This document shows positions 49,101 to 63,130 of a stretch of DNA of 64,000 nt, piece after piece; the stretch's first letter is position 1; the number at the start of each line of letters is the position of its first letter. The notes under the pieces are model-generated. The model was not told the DNA's origin, made no database searches, and was given only the letters and a program-made list of their open reading frames with translations. This DNA is from Sisyra terminalis (Eukaryota > Arthropoda > Insecta > Neuroptera > Sisyridae), in contig OY292276.1 of NCBI GenBank assembly GCA_958496175.1, forward strand, positions 56,123,080-56,187,079. Direction: 5' to 3'. The translations under genes were made by a program, and so were the position numbers.

Positions 49101-52100
49101 GGACGAAATTTTTTTTACAATACAATTCACTAGAGGGCCTAAATTGATAATCCGTTGAGAAAACTAGACCCCATAATGAAAAGTCACCCCCTTAAAATCA
49201 CCCAATTTATGTCGAAATTTGTTATATACATTGACAACTCCTGAACTTCCCGTTTTGATTTCTCGCCCTTGTATCCCGTTTAAACTAAATATTTTGATTT
49301 GGCACCGTTAAGGATGATTAAACCAATAATTTTAAGCTATTTTTCAGGGAATAAAACAATCCTTTATATCCTTTTTAAACTGTTGAAAATTGTCCTTTTT
49401 GAAACTTTAAAATGCAATTGTTAGTGCCCGGTAATACACAGGATGAAATTTTTTTCACAATACAATTCACTAGAGGTCCTAAATTGATAATCCGTTGAGG
49501 AAACTAGACCTCATAATGAAAAGTCACCCCCTTAAAATCACCCAATTTATGTCGATATTTGTCGCAAAGATTTTCAACTCCTGAACTTCCCGTTTTGATT
49601 TCTCGCCCTTATATCCCGTTTAAACAAAATATTTTGTTTTGGCACCGTTAAGGATGATTCAACAAATAATTTTAAGCAATTTTTCAGGTAATAAAAAAAT
49701 CCTTTATATCCTTTTTTAACTGTTCAAAAATGTCCATTTTGAAAATTTAAAATGCAATTGTTAGTGCCCGGTAATACAAAGGACGAAAATTTTTTCACAA
49801 TACAATTCACTAGAGGTCCTAAATTGATAATCCGTTGAGAAATCTAGACCTCATAATGAAAAGTCACCCCCTTAAAATCACCCAATTTATGTCGAAATTT
49901 GTCGCAAAGATTTTCCACTCCCTAACTTCCCGTTTTGATTTCTCGCCCTTATATCCCGTTTAAACAAAATATTTTGCTTTAGCAATGTTAAGGATGAATC
50001 AACAAATAATATTTAACTGTTTTCCAGCGAATTAGACAATCCTTTATATCCTTTTTTAACTGGTGAAAATTGTCCTTTTTGAAACTTTAAAATGCAATTG
50101 TTAGTGCCCGGTAATACACAGGACGAAAATTTTTTCACAATACAATTCACTAGAGGTCCTAAATTGATAATCCGTTGAGGAAACTAGACCTCATATTGAA
50201 AAGTCACCCCCTTAAAATCACCCAATTTATGTCGAAATTTGTCGCAAAGATTTTCAACTCCCTAACTTCCCGTTTTGATTCTCGCCCTTATATCCCGTTT
50301 AAACAAAATATTTGGTTTTGGCACCGTTAAGGATGATTCAACAAATAATTTTAAGCAATTTTTTTTGGAATAAAAAAATCCTTTATATCCCTTTTTAACT
50401 GTTGAAAATTGTCCTTTTTGAAACTTTGAAATGGAATTGTTAGTGCCCGGTAATACACAGGACGAAATTTTTTTTACAATACAATTCACTAGAGGGCCTA
50501 AATTGATAATCCGTTGAGAAAACTAGACCCCATAATGAAAAGTCACCCCCTTAAAATCACCCAATTTATGTCGAAATTTGTTATATACATTGACAACTCC
50601 TGAACTTCCCGTTTTGATTTCTCGCCCTTATATCCCGTTTAAACAAAATATTTTGATTTGGCACCGTTAAGGATGATTAAACCAATAATTTTAAGCTATT
50701 TTTCAGGGAATAAAACAATCCTTTATATCCTTTTTAAACTGTTGAAAATTGTCCTTTTTGAAACTTTAAAATGCAATTGTTAGTGCCCGGTAATACACAG
50801 GATGAAATTTTTTTCACAATACAATTCACTAGAGGTCCTAAATTGATAATCCGTTGAGGAAACTAGACCTCATAATGAAAAGTCACCCCCTTAAAATCAC
50901 CCAATTTATGTCGATATTTGTCGCAAAGATTTTCAACTCCTGAACTTCCCGTTTTGATTTCTCGCCCTTATATCCCGTTTAAACAAAATATTTTGATTTG
51001 GCACCGTTAAGGATGATTAAACCAATAATTTTAAGCTATTTTTCAGGGGATAAAACAATCCTTTATATCCCTTTTTAACTGTTGAAAATTTTTCTTTTTT
51101 TAAATTTTGAAATGGAATTGTTAATGACCGGTAATCTACAGGACGAAATTTTTTTCACATTACAATTCACAAGAGGTCCTAGTTTGATAATCCGTTGAGA
51201 AAACTAGACCTCATAATGAAAAGTCACCCCCTTAAAATCACCCAATTTATGTCGATATTTGTCGCAAAGGTTTTCAACTCCCTAACTTCCCGTTTTGATT
51301 TCTCGCCCTTATATCCCGTTTAAACAAAATATTATGCTTTAGCAATGTTAAGGATAAATCACCAAATAATATTTAATTATTTTCCAGCAAATTAGACAAT
51401 CCTTTATATCCTTTTTTAACTGTTGAAAATTGTCCTTTTTGATACTTTAAAATGCAATTGTTAGTGCCCGGTAATACACAGGACGAAAATTTTTTCACAA
51501 TACAATTCACTAGAGGTCCTAAATTGATAATCCGTTGAGGAAACTAGACCTCATAATGAAAAGTCACCCCCTTAAAATCACCCAATTTATGTCGATATTT
51601 GTCGCAAAGATTTTCAACTCCTGAACTTCCCGTTTTGATTTCTCGCCCTTATATCCCGTTTAAACAAAATATTTTGTTTTGGCACCGTTAAGGATGATTC
51701 AACAAATAATTTTAAGCAATTTTTCAGGTAATAAAAAAATCCTTTATATCCTTTTTTAACTGTTCAAAAATGTCCATTTTGAAAATTTAAAATGCAATTG
51801 TTAGTGCCCGGTAATACAAAGGACGAAATTTTTTTCACATTACAATTCACAAGAGGTCCTAGTTTGATAATCCGTTGAGAAAACTAGACCTCATAATGAA
51901 AAGTCACCCCCTTAAAATCACCCAATTTATGTCGAAAATTGTCGCAAAGATTTTCAACTCCCTAACTTCCCGTTTTGATTTCTCGCCCTTATATCCCGTT
52001 TAAACAAAATATTTTGCTTTAGCAATGTTAAGGATGAATCAACAAATAATATTTAACTGTTTTCCAGCGAATTAGACAATCCTTTATATCCTTTTTTAAC

Positions 52101-55100
52101 TGGTGAAAATTGTCCTTTTTGAAACTTTAAAATGCAATTGTTAGTGCCCGGTAATACACAGGACGAAAATTTTTTCACAATACAATTCACTAGAGGTCCT
52201 AAATTGATAATCCGTTGAGGAAACTAGACCTCATATTGAAAAGTCACCTCCTTAAAATCACCCAATTTATGTCGAAATTTGTCGCAAAGATTTTCAACTC
52301 CCTAACTTCCCGTTTTGATTCTCGCCCTTATATCCCGTTTAAACAAAATATTTGGTTTTGGCACCGTTAAGGATGATTCAACAAATAATTTTAAGCAATT
52401 TTTTTTGGAATAAAAAAATCCTTTATATCCCTTTTTAACTGTTGAAAATTGTCCTTTTTGAAACTTTGAAATGGAATTGTTAGTGCCCGGTAATACACAG
52501 GACGAAATTTTTTTTACAATACAATTCACTAGAGGGCCTAAATTGATAATCCGTTGAGAAAACTAGACCCCATAATGAAAAGTCACCCCCTTAAAATCAC
52601 CCAATTTATGTCGAAATTTGTTATATACATTGACAACTCCTGAACTTCCCGTTTTGATTTCTCGCCCTTATATCCCGTTTAAACAAAATATTTTGATTTG
52701 GCACCGTTAAGGATGATTAAACCAATAATTTTAAGCTATTTTTCAGGGAATAAAACAATCCTTTATATCCTTTTTAAACTGTTGAAAATTGTCCTTTTTG
52801 AAACTTTAAAATGCAATTGTTAGTGCCCGGTAATACACAGGATGAAATTTTTTTCACAATACAATTCACTAGAGGTCCTAAATTGATAATCCGTTGAGGA
52901 AACTAGACCTCATAATGAAAAGTCACCCCCTTAAAATCACCCAATTTATGTCGATATTTGTCGCAAAGATTTTCAACTCCTGAACTTCCCGTTTTGATTT
53001 CTCGCCCTTATATCCCGTTTAAACAAAATATTTTGATTTGGCACCGTTAAGGATGATTAAACCAATAATTTTAAGCTATTTTTCAGGGGATAAAACAATC
53101 CTTTATATCCCTTTTTAACTGTTGAAAATTTTTCTTTTTTTAAATTTTGAAATGGAATTGTTAATGACCGGTAATCTACAGGACGAAATTTTTTTCACAT
53201 TACAATTCACAAGAGGTCCTAGTTTGATAATCCGTTGAGAAAACTAGACCTCATAATGAAAAGTCACCCCCTTAAAATCACCCAATTTATGTCGAAAATT
53301 GTCGCAAAGGTTTTCAACTCCCTAACTTCCCGTTTTGATTTCTCGCCCTTATATCCCGTTTAAACAAAATATTATGCTTTAGCAATGTTAAGGATAAATC
53401 ACCAAATAATATTTAATTATTTTCCAGCAAATTAGACAATCCTTTATATCCTTTTTTAACTGTTGAAAATTGTCCTTTTTGATACTTTAAAATGCAATTG
53501 TTAGTGCCCGGTAATACACAGGACGAAAATTTTTTCACAATACAATTCACTAGAGGTCCTAAATTGATAATCCGTTGAGGAAACTAGACCTCATATTGAA
53601 AAGTCACCCCCTTAAAATCACCCAATTTATGTCGAAATTTGTCGCAAAGATTTTCAACTCCCTAACTTCCCGTTTTGATTCTCGCCCTTATATCCCGTTT
53701 AAACAAAATATTTGGTTTTGGCACCGTTAAGGATGATTCAACAAATAATTTTAAGCAATTTTTTTTGGAATAAAAAAATCCTTTATATCCCTTTTTAACT
53801 GTTGAAAATTGTCCTTTTTGAAACTTTGAAATGGAATTGTTAGTGCCCGGTAATTCACAGGACGAAATTTTTTTTACAATACAATTCACTAGAGGGCCTA
53901 AATTGATAATCCGTTGAGAAAACTAGACCCCATAATGAAAAGTCACCCCCTTAAAATCACCCAATTTATGTCGAAATTTGTTATATACATTGACAACTCC
54001 TGAACTTCCCGTTTTGATTTCTCGCCCTTGTATCCCGTTTAAACTAAATATTTTGATTTGGCACCGTTAAGGATGATTAAACCAATAATTTTAAGCTATT
54101 TTTCAGGGAATAAAACAATCCTTTATATCCTTTTTAAACTGTTGAAAATTGTCCTTTTTGAAACTTTAAAATGCAATTGTTAGTGCCCGGTAATACACAG
54201 GATGAAATTTTTTTCACAATACAATTCACTAGAGGTCCTAAATTGATAATCCGTTGAGGAAACTAGACCTCATAATGAAAAGTCACCCCCTTAAAATCAC
54301 CCAATTTATGTCGATATTTGTCGCAAAGATTTTCAACTCCTGAACTTCCCGTTTTGATTTCTCGCCCTTATATCCCGTTTAAACAAAATATTTTGTTTTG
54401 GCACCGTTAAGGATGATTCAACAAATAATTTTAAGCAATTTTTCAGGTAATAAAAAAATCCTTTATATCCTTTTTTAACTGTTCAAAAATGTCCATTTTG
54501 AAAATTTAAAATGCAATTGTTAGTGCCCGGTAATACAAAGGACGAAAATTTTTTCACAATACAATTCACTAGAGGTCCTAAATTGATAATCCGTTGAGAA
54601 ATCTAGACCTCATAATGAAAAGTCACCCCCTTAAAATCACCCAATTTATGTCGAAATTTGTCGCAAAGATTTTCCACTCCCTAACTTCCCGTTTTGATTT
54701 CTCGCCCTTATATCCCGTTTAAACAAAATATTTTGCTTTAGCAATGTTAAGGATGAATCAACAAATAATATTTAACTGTTTTCCAGCGAATTAGACAATC
54801 CTTTATATCCTTTTTTAACTGGTGAAAATTGTCCTTTTTGAAACTTTAAAATGCAATTGTTAGTGCCCGGTAATACACAGGACGAAAATTTTTTCACAAT
54901 ACAATTCACTAGAGGTCCTAAATTGATAATCCGTTGAGGAAACTAGACCTCATATTGAAAAGTCACCCCCTTAAAATCACCCAATTTATGTCGAAATTTG
55001 TCGCAAAGATTTTCAACTCCCTAACTTCCCGTTTTGATTCTCGCCCTTATATCCCGTTTAAACAAAATATTTGGTTTTGGCACCGTTAAGGATGATTCAA

Positions 55101-57400
55101 CAAATAATTTTAAGCAATTTTTTTTGGAATAAAAAAATCCTTTATATCCCTTTTTAACTGTTGAAAATTGTCCTTTTTGAAACTTTGAAATGGAATTGTT
55201 AGTGCCCGGTAATACACAGGACGAAATTTTTTTTACAATACAATTCACTAGAGGGCCTAAATTGATAATCCGTTGAGAAAACTAGACCTCATAATGAAAA
55301 GTCACCCCCTTAAAATCACCCAATTTATGTCGAAATTTGTTATATACATTGACAACTCCTGAACTTCCCGTTTTGATTTCTCGCCCTTATATCCCGTTTA
55401 AACAAAATATTTTGATTTGGCACCGTTAAGGATGATTAAACCAATAATTTTAAGCTATTTTTCAGGGAATAAAACAATCCTTTATATCCTTTTTAAACTG
55501 TTGAAAATTGTCCTTTTTGAAACTTTAAAATGCAATTGTTAGTGCCCGGTAATACACAGGATGAAATTTTTTTCACAATACAATTCACTAGAGGTCCTAA
55601 ATTGATAATCCGTTGAGGAAACTAGACCTCATAATGAAAAGTCACCCCCTTAAAATCACCCAATTTATGTCGATATTTGTCGCAAAGATTTTCAACTCCT
55701 GAACTTCCCGTTTTGATTTCTCGCCCTTATATCCCGTTTAAACAAAATATTTTGATTTGGCACCGTTAAGGATGATTAAACCAATAATTTTAAGCTATTT
55801 TTCAGGGGATAAAACAATCCTTTATATCCCTTTTTAACTGTTGAAAATTTTTCTTTTTTTAAATTTTGAAATGGAATTGTTAATGACCGGTAATCTACAG
55901 GACGAAATTTTTTTCACATTACAATTCACAAGAGGTCCTAGTTTGATAATCCGTTGAGAAAACTAGACCTCATAATGAAAAGTCACCCCCTTAAAATCAC
56001 CCAATTTATGTCGAAAATTGTCGCAAAGGTTTTCAACTCCCTAACTTCCCGTTTTGATTTCTCGCCCTTATATCCCGTTTAAACAAAATATTATGCTTTA
56101 GCAATGTTAAGGATAAATCACCAAATAATATTTAATTATTTTCCAGCAAATTAGACAATCCTTTATATCCTTTTTTAACTGTTGAAAATTGTCCTTTTTG
56201 ATACTTTAAAATGCAATTGTTAGTGCCCGGTAATACACAGGACGAAAATTTTTTCACAATACAATTCACTAGAGGTCCTAAATTGATAATCCGTTGAGGA
56301 AACTAGACCTCATATTGAAAAGTCACCCCCTTAAAATCACCCAATTTATGTCGAAATTTGTCGCAAAGATTTTCAACTCCCTAACTTCCCGTTTTGATTC
56401 TCGCCCTTATATCCCGTTTAAACAAAATATTTGGTTTTGGCACCGTTAAGGATGATTCAACAAATAATTTTAAGCAATTTTTTTTGGAATAAAAAAATCC
56501 TTTATATCCCTTTTTAACTGTTGAAAATTGTCCTTTTTGAAACTTTGAAATGGAATTGTTAGTGCCCGGTAATTCACAGGACGAAATTTTTTTTACAATA
56601 CAATTCACTAGAGGGCCTAAATTGATAATCCGTTGAGAAAACTAGACCCCATAATGAAAAGTCACCCCCTTAAAATCACCCAATTTATGTCGAAATTTGT
56701 TATATACATTGACAACTCCTGAACTTCCCGTTTTGATTTCTCGCCCTTATATCCCGTTTAAACTAAATATTTTGATTTGGCACCGTTAAGGATGATTAAA
56801 CCAATAATTTTAAGCTATTTTTCAGGGAATAAAACAATCCTTTATATCCTTTTTAAACTGTTGAAAATTGTCCTTTTTGAAACTTTAAAATGCAATTGTT
56901 AGTGCCCGGTAATACACAGGATGAAATTTTTTTCACAATACAATTCACTAGAGGTCCTAAATTGATAATCCGTTGAGGAAACTAGACCTCATAATGAAAA
57001 GTCACCCCCTTAAAATCACCCAATTTATGTCGATATTTGTCGCAAAGATTTTCAACTCCTGAACTTCCCGTTTTGATTTCTCGCCCTTATATCCCGTTTA
57101 AACAAAATATTTTGTTTTGGCACCGTTAAGGATGATTCAACAAATAATTTTAAGCAATTTTTCAGGTAATAAAAAAATCCTTTCTATCCTTTTTTTAACT
57201 GTTCAAAAATGTCCATTTTGAAAATTTATAATGCAATTGTTAGTGCCCGGTAATACACAGGACGAAAATTTTTTCACAATACAATTCACTAGAGGTCCTA
57301 AATTGATAATCCGTTGAGAAATCTAGACTTCATAATGAAAAGTCACCCCCTTAAAATCACCCAATTTATGTCGAAATTTGTCGCAAAGATTTTCCACTCC
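46181..57400. repeat. 4-monomer units nested in a 14-monomer (4759 bp) higher-order repeat
   Basis: Similar monomers recur every ~1360 bp (46411, 47770, 49130, 50489), then after 2040 bp (52529), then again every 1360 bp. The larger period is 4759 bp. The private variants CACCTCC (47486, 52245), CTCGCCCTTGTATCCCG (49262, 54021) and TTTTCCACTCC (49912, 54671) are each separated by exactly 4759. Copy 1 covers roughly 46.78-51.54 kb and copy 2 roughly 51.54-56.30 kb; the copies differ at only a few sites in my reading. Confidence 0.85.
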
Positions 57401-60400
57401 CTAACTTCCCGTTTTGATTTCTCGCCCTTATATCCCGTTTAAACAAAATATTTTGCTTTAGCAATGTTAAGGATGAATCAACAAATAATATTTAACTGTT
57501 TTCCAGCGAATTAGACAATCCTTTATATCCTTTTTTAACTGGTGAAAATTGTCCTTTTTGAAACTTTAAAATGCAATTGTTAGTGCCCGGTAATACACAG
57601 GACGAAAATTTTTTCACAATACAATTCACTAGAGGTCCTAAATTGATAATCTGCTGAGAAAACTAGACCTCATAATGAAAAGTCACCCCCTTAAAATCAC
57701 CCAATTTATGTCGATATTTGTCGCAAAGATTTTCAACTCCTGAACTTCCCGTTTTGATTTCTCGCCCTTATATCCCGTTTAAACAAAATATTATGCTTTA
57801 GCAATGTTAAGGATAAATCACCAAATAATATTTAATTATTTTACAGCAAATTAGACAATCCTTTATATCCTTTTTTAACTGTTGAAAATTGTCCTTTTTG
57901 ATACTTTAAAATGCAATTGTTAGTGCCCGGTAATACACAGGACGAAAATTTTTTCACAATACAATTCACTAGAAGTCCTAAATTGATAATCCGTTGAGGA
58001 AACTAGACCTCATATTGAAAAGTCACCCCCTTAAAATCACCCAATTTATGTCGAAATTTGTCGCAAAGATTTTCAACTCCCTAACTTCCCGTTTTGATTC
58101 TCGCCCTTATATCCCGTTTAAACAAAATATTTGGTTTTGGCACCGTTAAGGATGATTCAACAAATAATTTTAAGCAATTTTTTTTGGAATAAAAAAATCC
58201 TTTATATCCCTTTTTAACTGTTGAAAATTGTCCTTTTTGAAACTTTGAAATGGAATTGTTAGTGCCCGGTAATACACAGGATGAAATTTTTTTTACAATA
58301 CAATTCACTAGAGGGCCTAAATTGATAATCCGTTGAGAAAACTAGACCTCATAATGAAAAGTAACCCCCTTAAAATCACCCAATTTATGTCGAAATTTGT
58401 TATATACATTGACAACTCCTGAACTTCCCGTTTTGATTTCTCGCCCTTATATCCCGTTTAAACAAAATATTTTGATTTGGCACCGTTAAGGATGATTAAA
58501 CCAATAATTTTAAGCTATTTTTCAGGGAATAAAACAATCCTTTATATCCTTTTTAAACTGTTGAAAATTGTCCTTTTTGAAACTTTAAAATGCAATTGTT
58601 AGTGCCCGGTAATAAACAGGATGAAATTTTTTTCACAATACAATTCACTAGAGGTCCTAAATTGATAATCCGTTGAGGAAACTAGACCTCATAATGAAAA
58701 GTCACCCCCTTAAAATCACCCAATTTATGTCGATATTTGTCGCAAAGATTTTCAACTCCTGAACTTCCCGTTTTGATTTCTCGCCCTTATATCCCGTTTA
58801 AACAAAATATTTTGTTTTGGCACCGTTAAGGATGATTCAACAAATAATTTTAAGCAATTTTTCAGGTAATAAAAAAATCCTTTATATCCTTTTTTAACTG
58901 GTGAAAATTGTCCTTTTTGAAACTTTAAAATGCAATTGTTAGTGCCCGGTAATACACAGGACGAAAATTTTTTCATAGTACAATTCACTAGAGGTCCTTA
59001 ATTGATAATCCGTTGAGAAATCTAGACCTCATAATGAAAAGTCACCCCCTTAAAATCACCCAATTTATGTCGAAATTTGTCGCAAAGATTTTCAACTCCC
59101 TAACTTCCCGTTTTGATTTCTCGCCCTTATATCCCGTTTAAACAAAATATTTTGCTTTAGCAATGTTAAGGATGAATCAACAAATAATATTTAACTGTTT
59201 TCCAGCGAATTAGACAATCCTTTATATCCTTTTTTAACTGGTGAAAATTGTCCTTTTTGAAACTTTAAAATGCAATTGTTAGTGCCCGGTAATACACAGG
59301 ACGAAAATTTTTTCACAATACAATTCACTTGAGGTCCTAAATTGATAATCTGCTGAGAAAACTAGACCTCATAATGAAAAGTCACCCCCTTAAAATCACC
59401 CAATTTATGTCGATATTTGTCGCAAAGATTTTCAACTCCTGAACTTCCCGTTTTGATTTCTCGCCCTTATATCCCGTTTAAACAAAATATTTGTTTTGGC
59501 ACCGTTAAGGATAATTCAACAAATAATTTTAAGCAATTTTTCAGGTAATAAAAAAATCCTTTATATCCTTTTTTAACTGGTGAAAATTGTCCTTATTGAA
59601 ACTTTGAAATGGAATTGTGATTGTCCTGTAATCCACAGGACGAAATTTTTTTCACATTACAATTCACAAGAGGTCCTAGATTGATAATCCGTTGAGAAAA
59701 CTAGACCTCATAATGAAAAGTCACCCCCTTAAAATCACCCAATTTATGTCGAAATTTGTCGCAAAGATTTTCAACTCCCTAACTTCCCGTTTTGATTTCT
59801 CGCCCTTATATCCCGTTTAAACAAAATATTTTGCTTTAGCAATGTTAAGGATGAATCAACAAATAATATTTAACTGTTTTCCAGCGAATTAGACAATCCT
59901 TTATATCCTTTTTTAACTGGTGAAAATTGTCCTTTTTGAAACTTTAAAATGCAATTGTTAGTGCCCGGTAATACACAGGACGAAAATTTTTTCACAATAC
60001 AATTCACTAGAGGTCCTAAATTGATAATCTGCTGAGAAAACTAGACCTCATAATGAAAAGTCACCCCCTTAAAATCACCCAATTTATGTCGATATTTGTC
60101 GCAAAGATTTTCAACTCCTGAACTTCCCGTTTTGATTTCTCGCCCTTATATCCCGTTTAAACAAAATATTATGCTTTAGCAATGTTAAGGATAAATCACC
60201 AAATAATATTTAATTATTTTACAGCAAATTAGACAATCCTTTATATCCTTTTTTAACTGTTGAAAATTGTCCTTTTTGATACTTTAAAATGCAATTGTTA
60301 GTGCCCGGTAATACACAGGACGAAAATTTTTTCACAATACAATTCACTAGAAGTCCTAAATTGATAATCCGTTGAGGAAACTAGACCTCATATTGAAAAG

Positions 60401-62155
60401 TCACCCCCTTAAAATCACCCAATTTATGTCGAAATTTGTCGCAAAGATTTTCAACTCCCTAACTTCCCGTTTTGATTCTCGCCCTTATATCCCGTTTAAA
60501 CAAAATATTTGGTTTTGGCACCGTTAAGGATGATTCAACAAATAATTTTAAGCAATTTTTTTTGGAATAAAAAAATCCTTTATATCCCTTTTTAACTGTT
60601 GAAAATTGTCCTTTTTGAAACTTTGAAATGGAATTGTTAGTGCCCGGTAATACACAGGATGAAATTTTTTTTACAATACAATTCACTAGAGGGCCTAAAT
60701 TGATAATCCGTTGAGAAAACTAGACCTCATAATGAAAAGTAACCCCCTTAAAATCACCCAATTTATGTCGAAATTTGTTATATACATTGACAACTCCTGA
60801 ACTTCCCGTTTTGATTTCTCGCCCTTATATCCCGTTTAAACAAAATATTTTGATTTGGCACCGTTAAGGATGATTAAACCAATAATTTTAAGCTATTTTT
60901 CAGGGAATAAAACAATCCTTTATATCCTTTTTAAACTGTTGAAAATTGTCCTTTTTGAAACTTTAAAATGCAATTGTTAGTGCCCGGTAATAAACAGGAT
61001 GAAATTTTTTTCACAATACAATTCACTAGAGGTCCTAAATTGATAATCCGTTGAGGAAACTAGACCTCATAATGAAAAGTCACCCCCTTAAAATCACCCA
61101 ATTTATGTCGATATTTGTCGCAAAGATTTTCAACTCCTGAACTTCCCGTTTTGATTTCTCGCCCTTATATCCCGTTTAAACAAAATATTTTGATTTGGCA
61201 CCGTTAAGGATGATTCAACAAATAATTTTAAGCAATTTTTCAGGTAATAAAAAAATCCTTTATATCCTTTTTTAACTGGTGAAAATTGTCCTTTTTGAAA
61301 CTTTAAAATGCAATTGTTAGTGCCCGGTAATACACAGGACGAAAATTTTTTCATAGTACAATTCACTAGAGGTCCTTAATTGATAATCCGTTGAGAAATC
61401 TAGACCTCATAATGAAAAGTCACCCCCTTAAAATCACCCAATTTATGTCGAAATTTGTCGCAAAGATTTTCAACTCCCTAACTTCCCGTTTTGATTTCTC
61501 GCCCTTATATCCCGTTTAAACAAAATATTTTGCTTTAGCAATGTTAAGGATGAATCAACAAATAATATTTAACTGTTTTCCAGCGAATTAGACAATCCTT
61601 TATATCCTTTTTTAACTGGTGAAAATTGTCCTTTTTGAAACTTTAAAATGCAATTGTTAGTGCCCGGTAATACACAGGACGAAAATTTTTTCACAATACA
61701 ATTCACTTGAGGTCCTAAATTGATAATCTGCTGAGAAAACTAGACCTCATAATGAAAAGTCACCCCCTTAAAATCACCCAATTTATGTCGATATTTGTCG
61801 CAAAGATTTTCAACTCCTGAACTTCCCGTTTTGATTTCTCGCCCTTATATCCCGTTTAAACAAAATATTTGTTTTGGCACCGTTAAGGATAATTCAACAA
61901 ATAATTTTAAGCAATTTTTCAGGTAATAAAAAAATCCTTTATATCCTTTTTTAACTGGTGAAAATTGTCCTTATTGAAACTTTGAAATGGAATTGTGATT
62001 GTCCTGTAATCCACAGGACGAAATTTTTTTCACATTACAATTCACAAGAGGTCCTAGATTGATAATCCGTTGAGAAAACTAGACCTCATAATGAAAAGTC
62101 ACCCCCTTAAAATCACCCAATTTATGTCGAAATTTGTCGCAAAGATTTTCAACTC
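57401..62155. repeat. 7-monomer (2378 bp) higher-order repeat, two copies
   Basis: Copy 1 is about 57400-59777 and copy 2 about 59778-62155. Shared private variants include TTTTACAGCAAATTAG, a GTAACCCCC change, TTCACTTGAGGTCC, and AAATATTTGTTTTGGCACC with GGATAATTCAAC (59461 and 61839, offset 2378). I noticed only one clear difference, a T to A change in TATTTTGTTTTGG/TATTTTGATTTGG near 58814/61192. Confidence 0.85.
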
Positions 62156-63130
62156 CCTAACTTCCCGTTTTGATTTCTCGCCCTTATATCCCGTTTAAAC
62201 AAAATATTTTGCTTTAGCAATGTTAAGGATGAATCAACAAATAATATTTAACTGTTTTCCAGCGAATTAGACAATCCTTTATATCCTTTTTTAACTGGTG
62301 AAAATTGTCCTTTTTGAAACTTTAAAATGCAATTGTTAGTGCCCGGTAATACACAGGACGAAAATTTTTTCACAATACAATTCACTAGAGGTCCTAAATT
62401 GATAATCTGCTGAGAAAACTAGACCTCATAATGAAAAGTCACCCCCTTAAAATCACCCAATTTATGTCGATATTTGTCGCAAAGATTTTCAACTCCTGAA
62501 CTTCCCGTTTTGATTTCTCGCCCTTATATCCCGTTTAAACAAAATATTTTGTTTTGGCACCGTTAAGGATGATTCAACAAATAATTTTAAGCAATTTTTC
62601 AGGTAATAAAAAAATCCTTTATATCCTTTTTTAACTGGTGAAAATTGTCCTTTTTGAAACTTTACAATGCAATTGTTAGTGCCCGGTAATACACAGGACG
62701 AAAATTTTTTCACGATACAATTCACTAGAGGTCCTAAATTGATAATCTGCTGAGAAAACTAGACCTCATAATGAAAAGTCACCCCCTTAAAATCACCCAA
62801 TTAATGTCGAAATTTGTCGCAAAGATTTTCAACTCCCTAACTTCCCGTTTTGATTTCTCGCCCTTATATCCCGTTTAAACATAATATTTTGCTTTAGCAA
62901 TGTTAAGGATGAATCAACAAATAATATTTAACTGTTTTCCAGCGAATTAGACAATCCTTTATATCCTTTTTTAACTGGTGAAAATTGTCCTTTTTGAAAC
63001 TTTAAAATGCAATTGTTAGTGCCCGGTAATACACAGGACGAAAATTTTTTCACAATACAATTCACTAGAGGTCCTAAATTGATAATCTGCTGAGAAAACT
63101 AGACCTCATAATGAAAAGTCACCCCCTTAA
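62156..63130. repeat. Copy of the 42.05-43.06 kb satellite segment, 20,074 bp away
   Basis: Two private variants, TTTTCACGATACAATTC (42637 and 62711) and TTTAAACATAATATTTTGC (42806 and 62880), are separated by exactly 20,074 bp in both cases. The surrounding ~3 monomers match closely apart from an AATTAATGTCG change near 62803. The match ends near 43060/63130. Confidence 0.8.
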
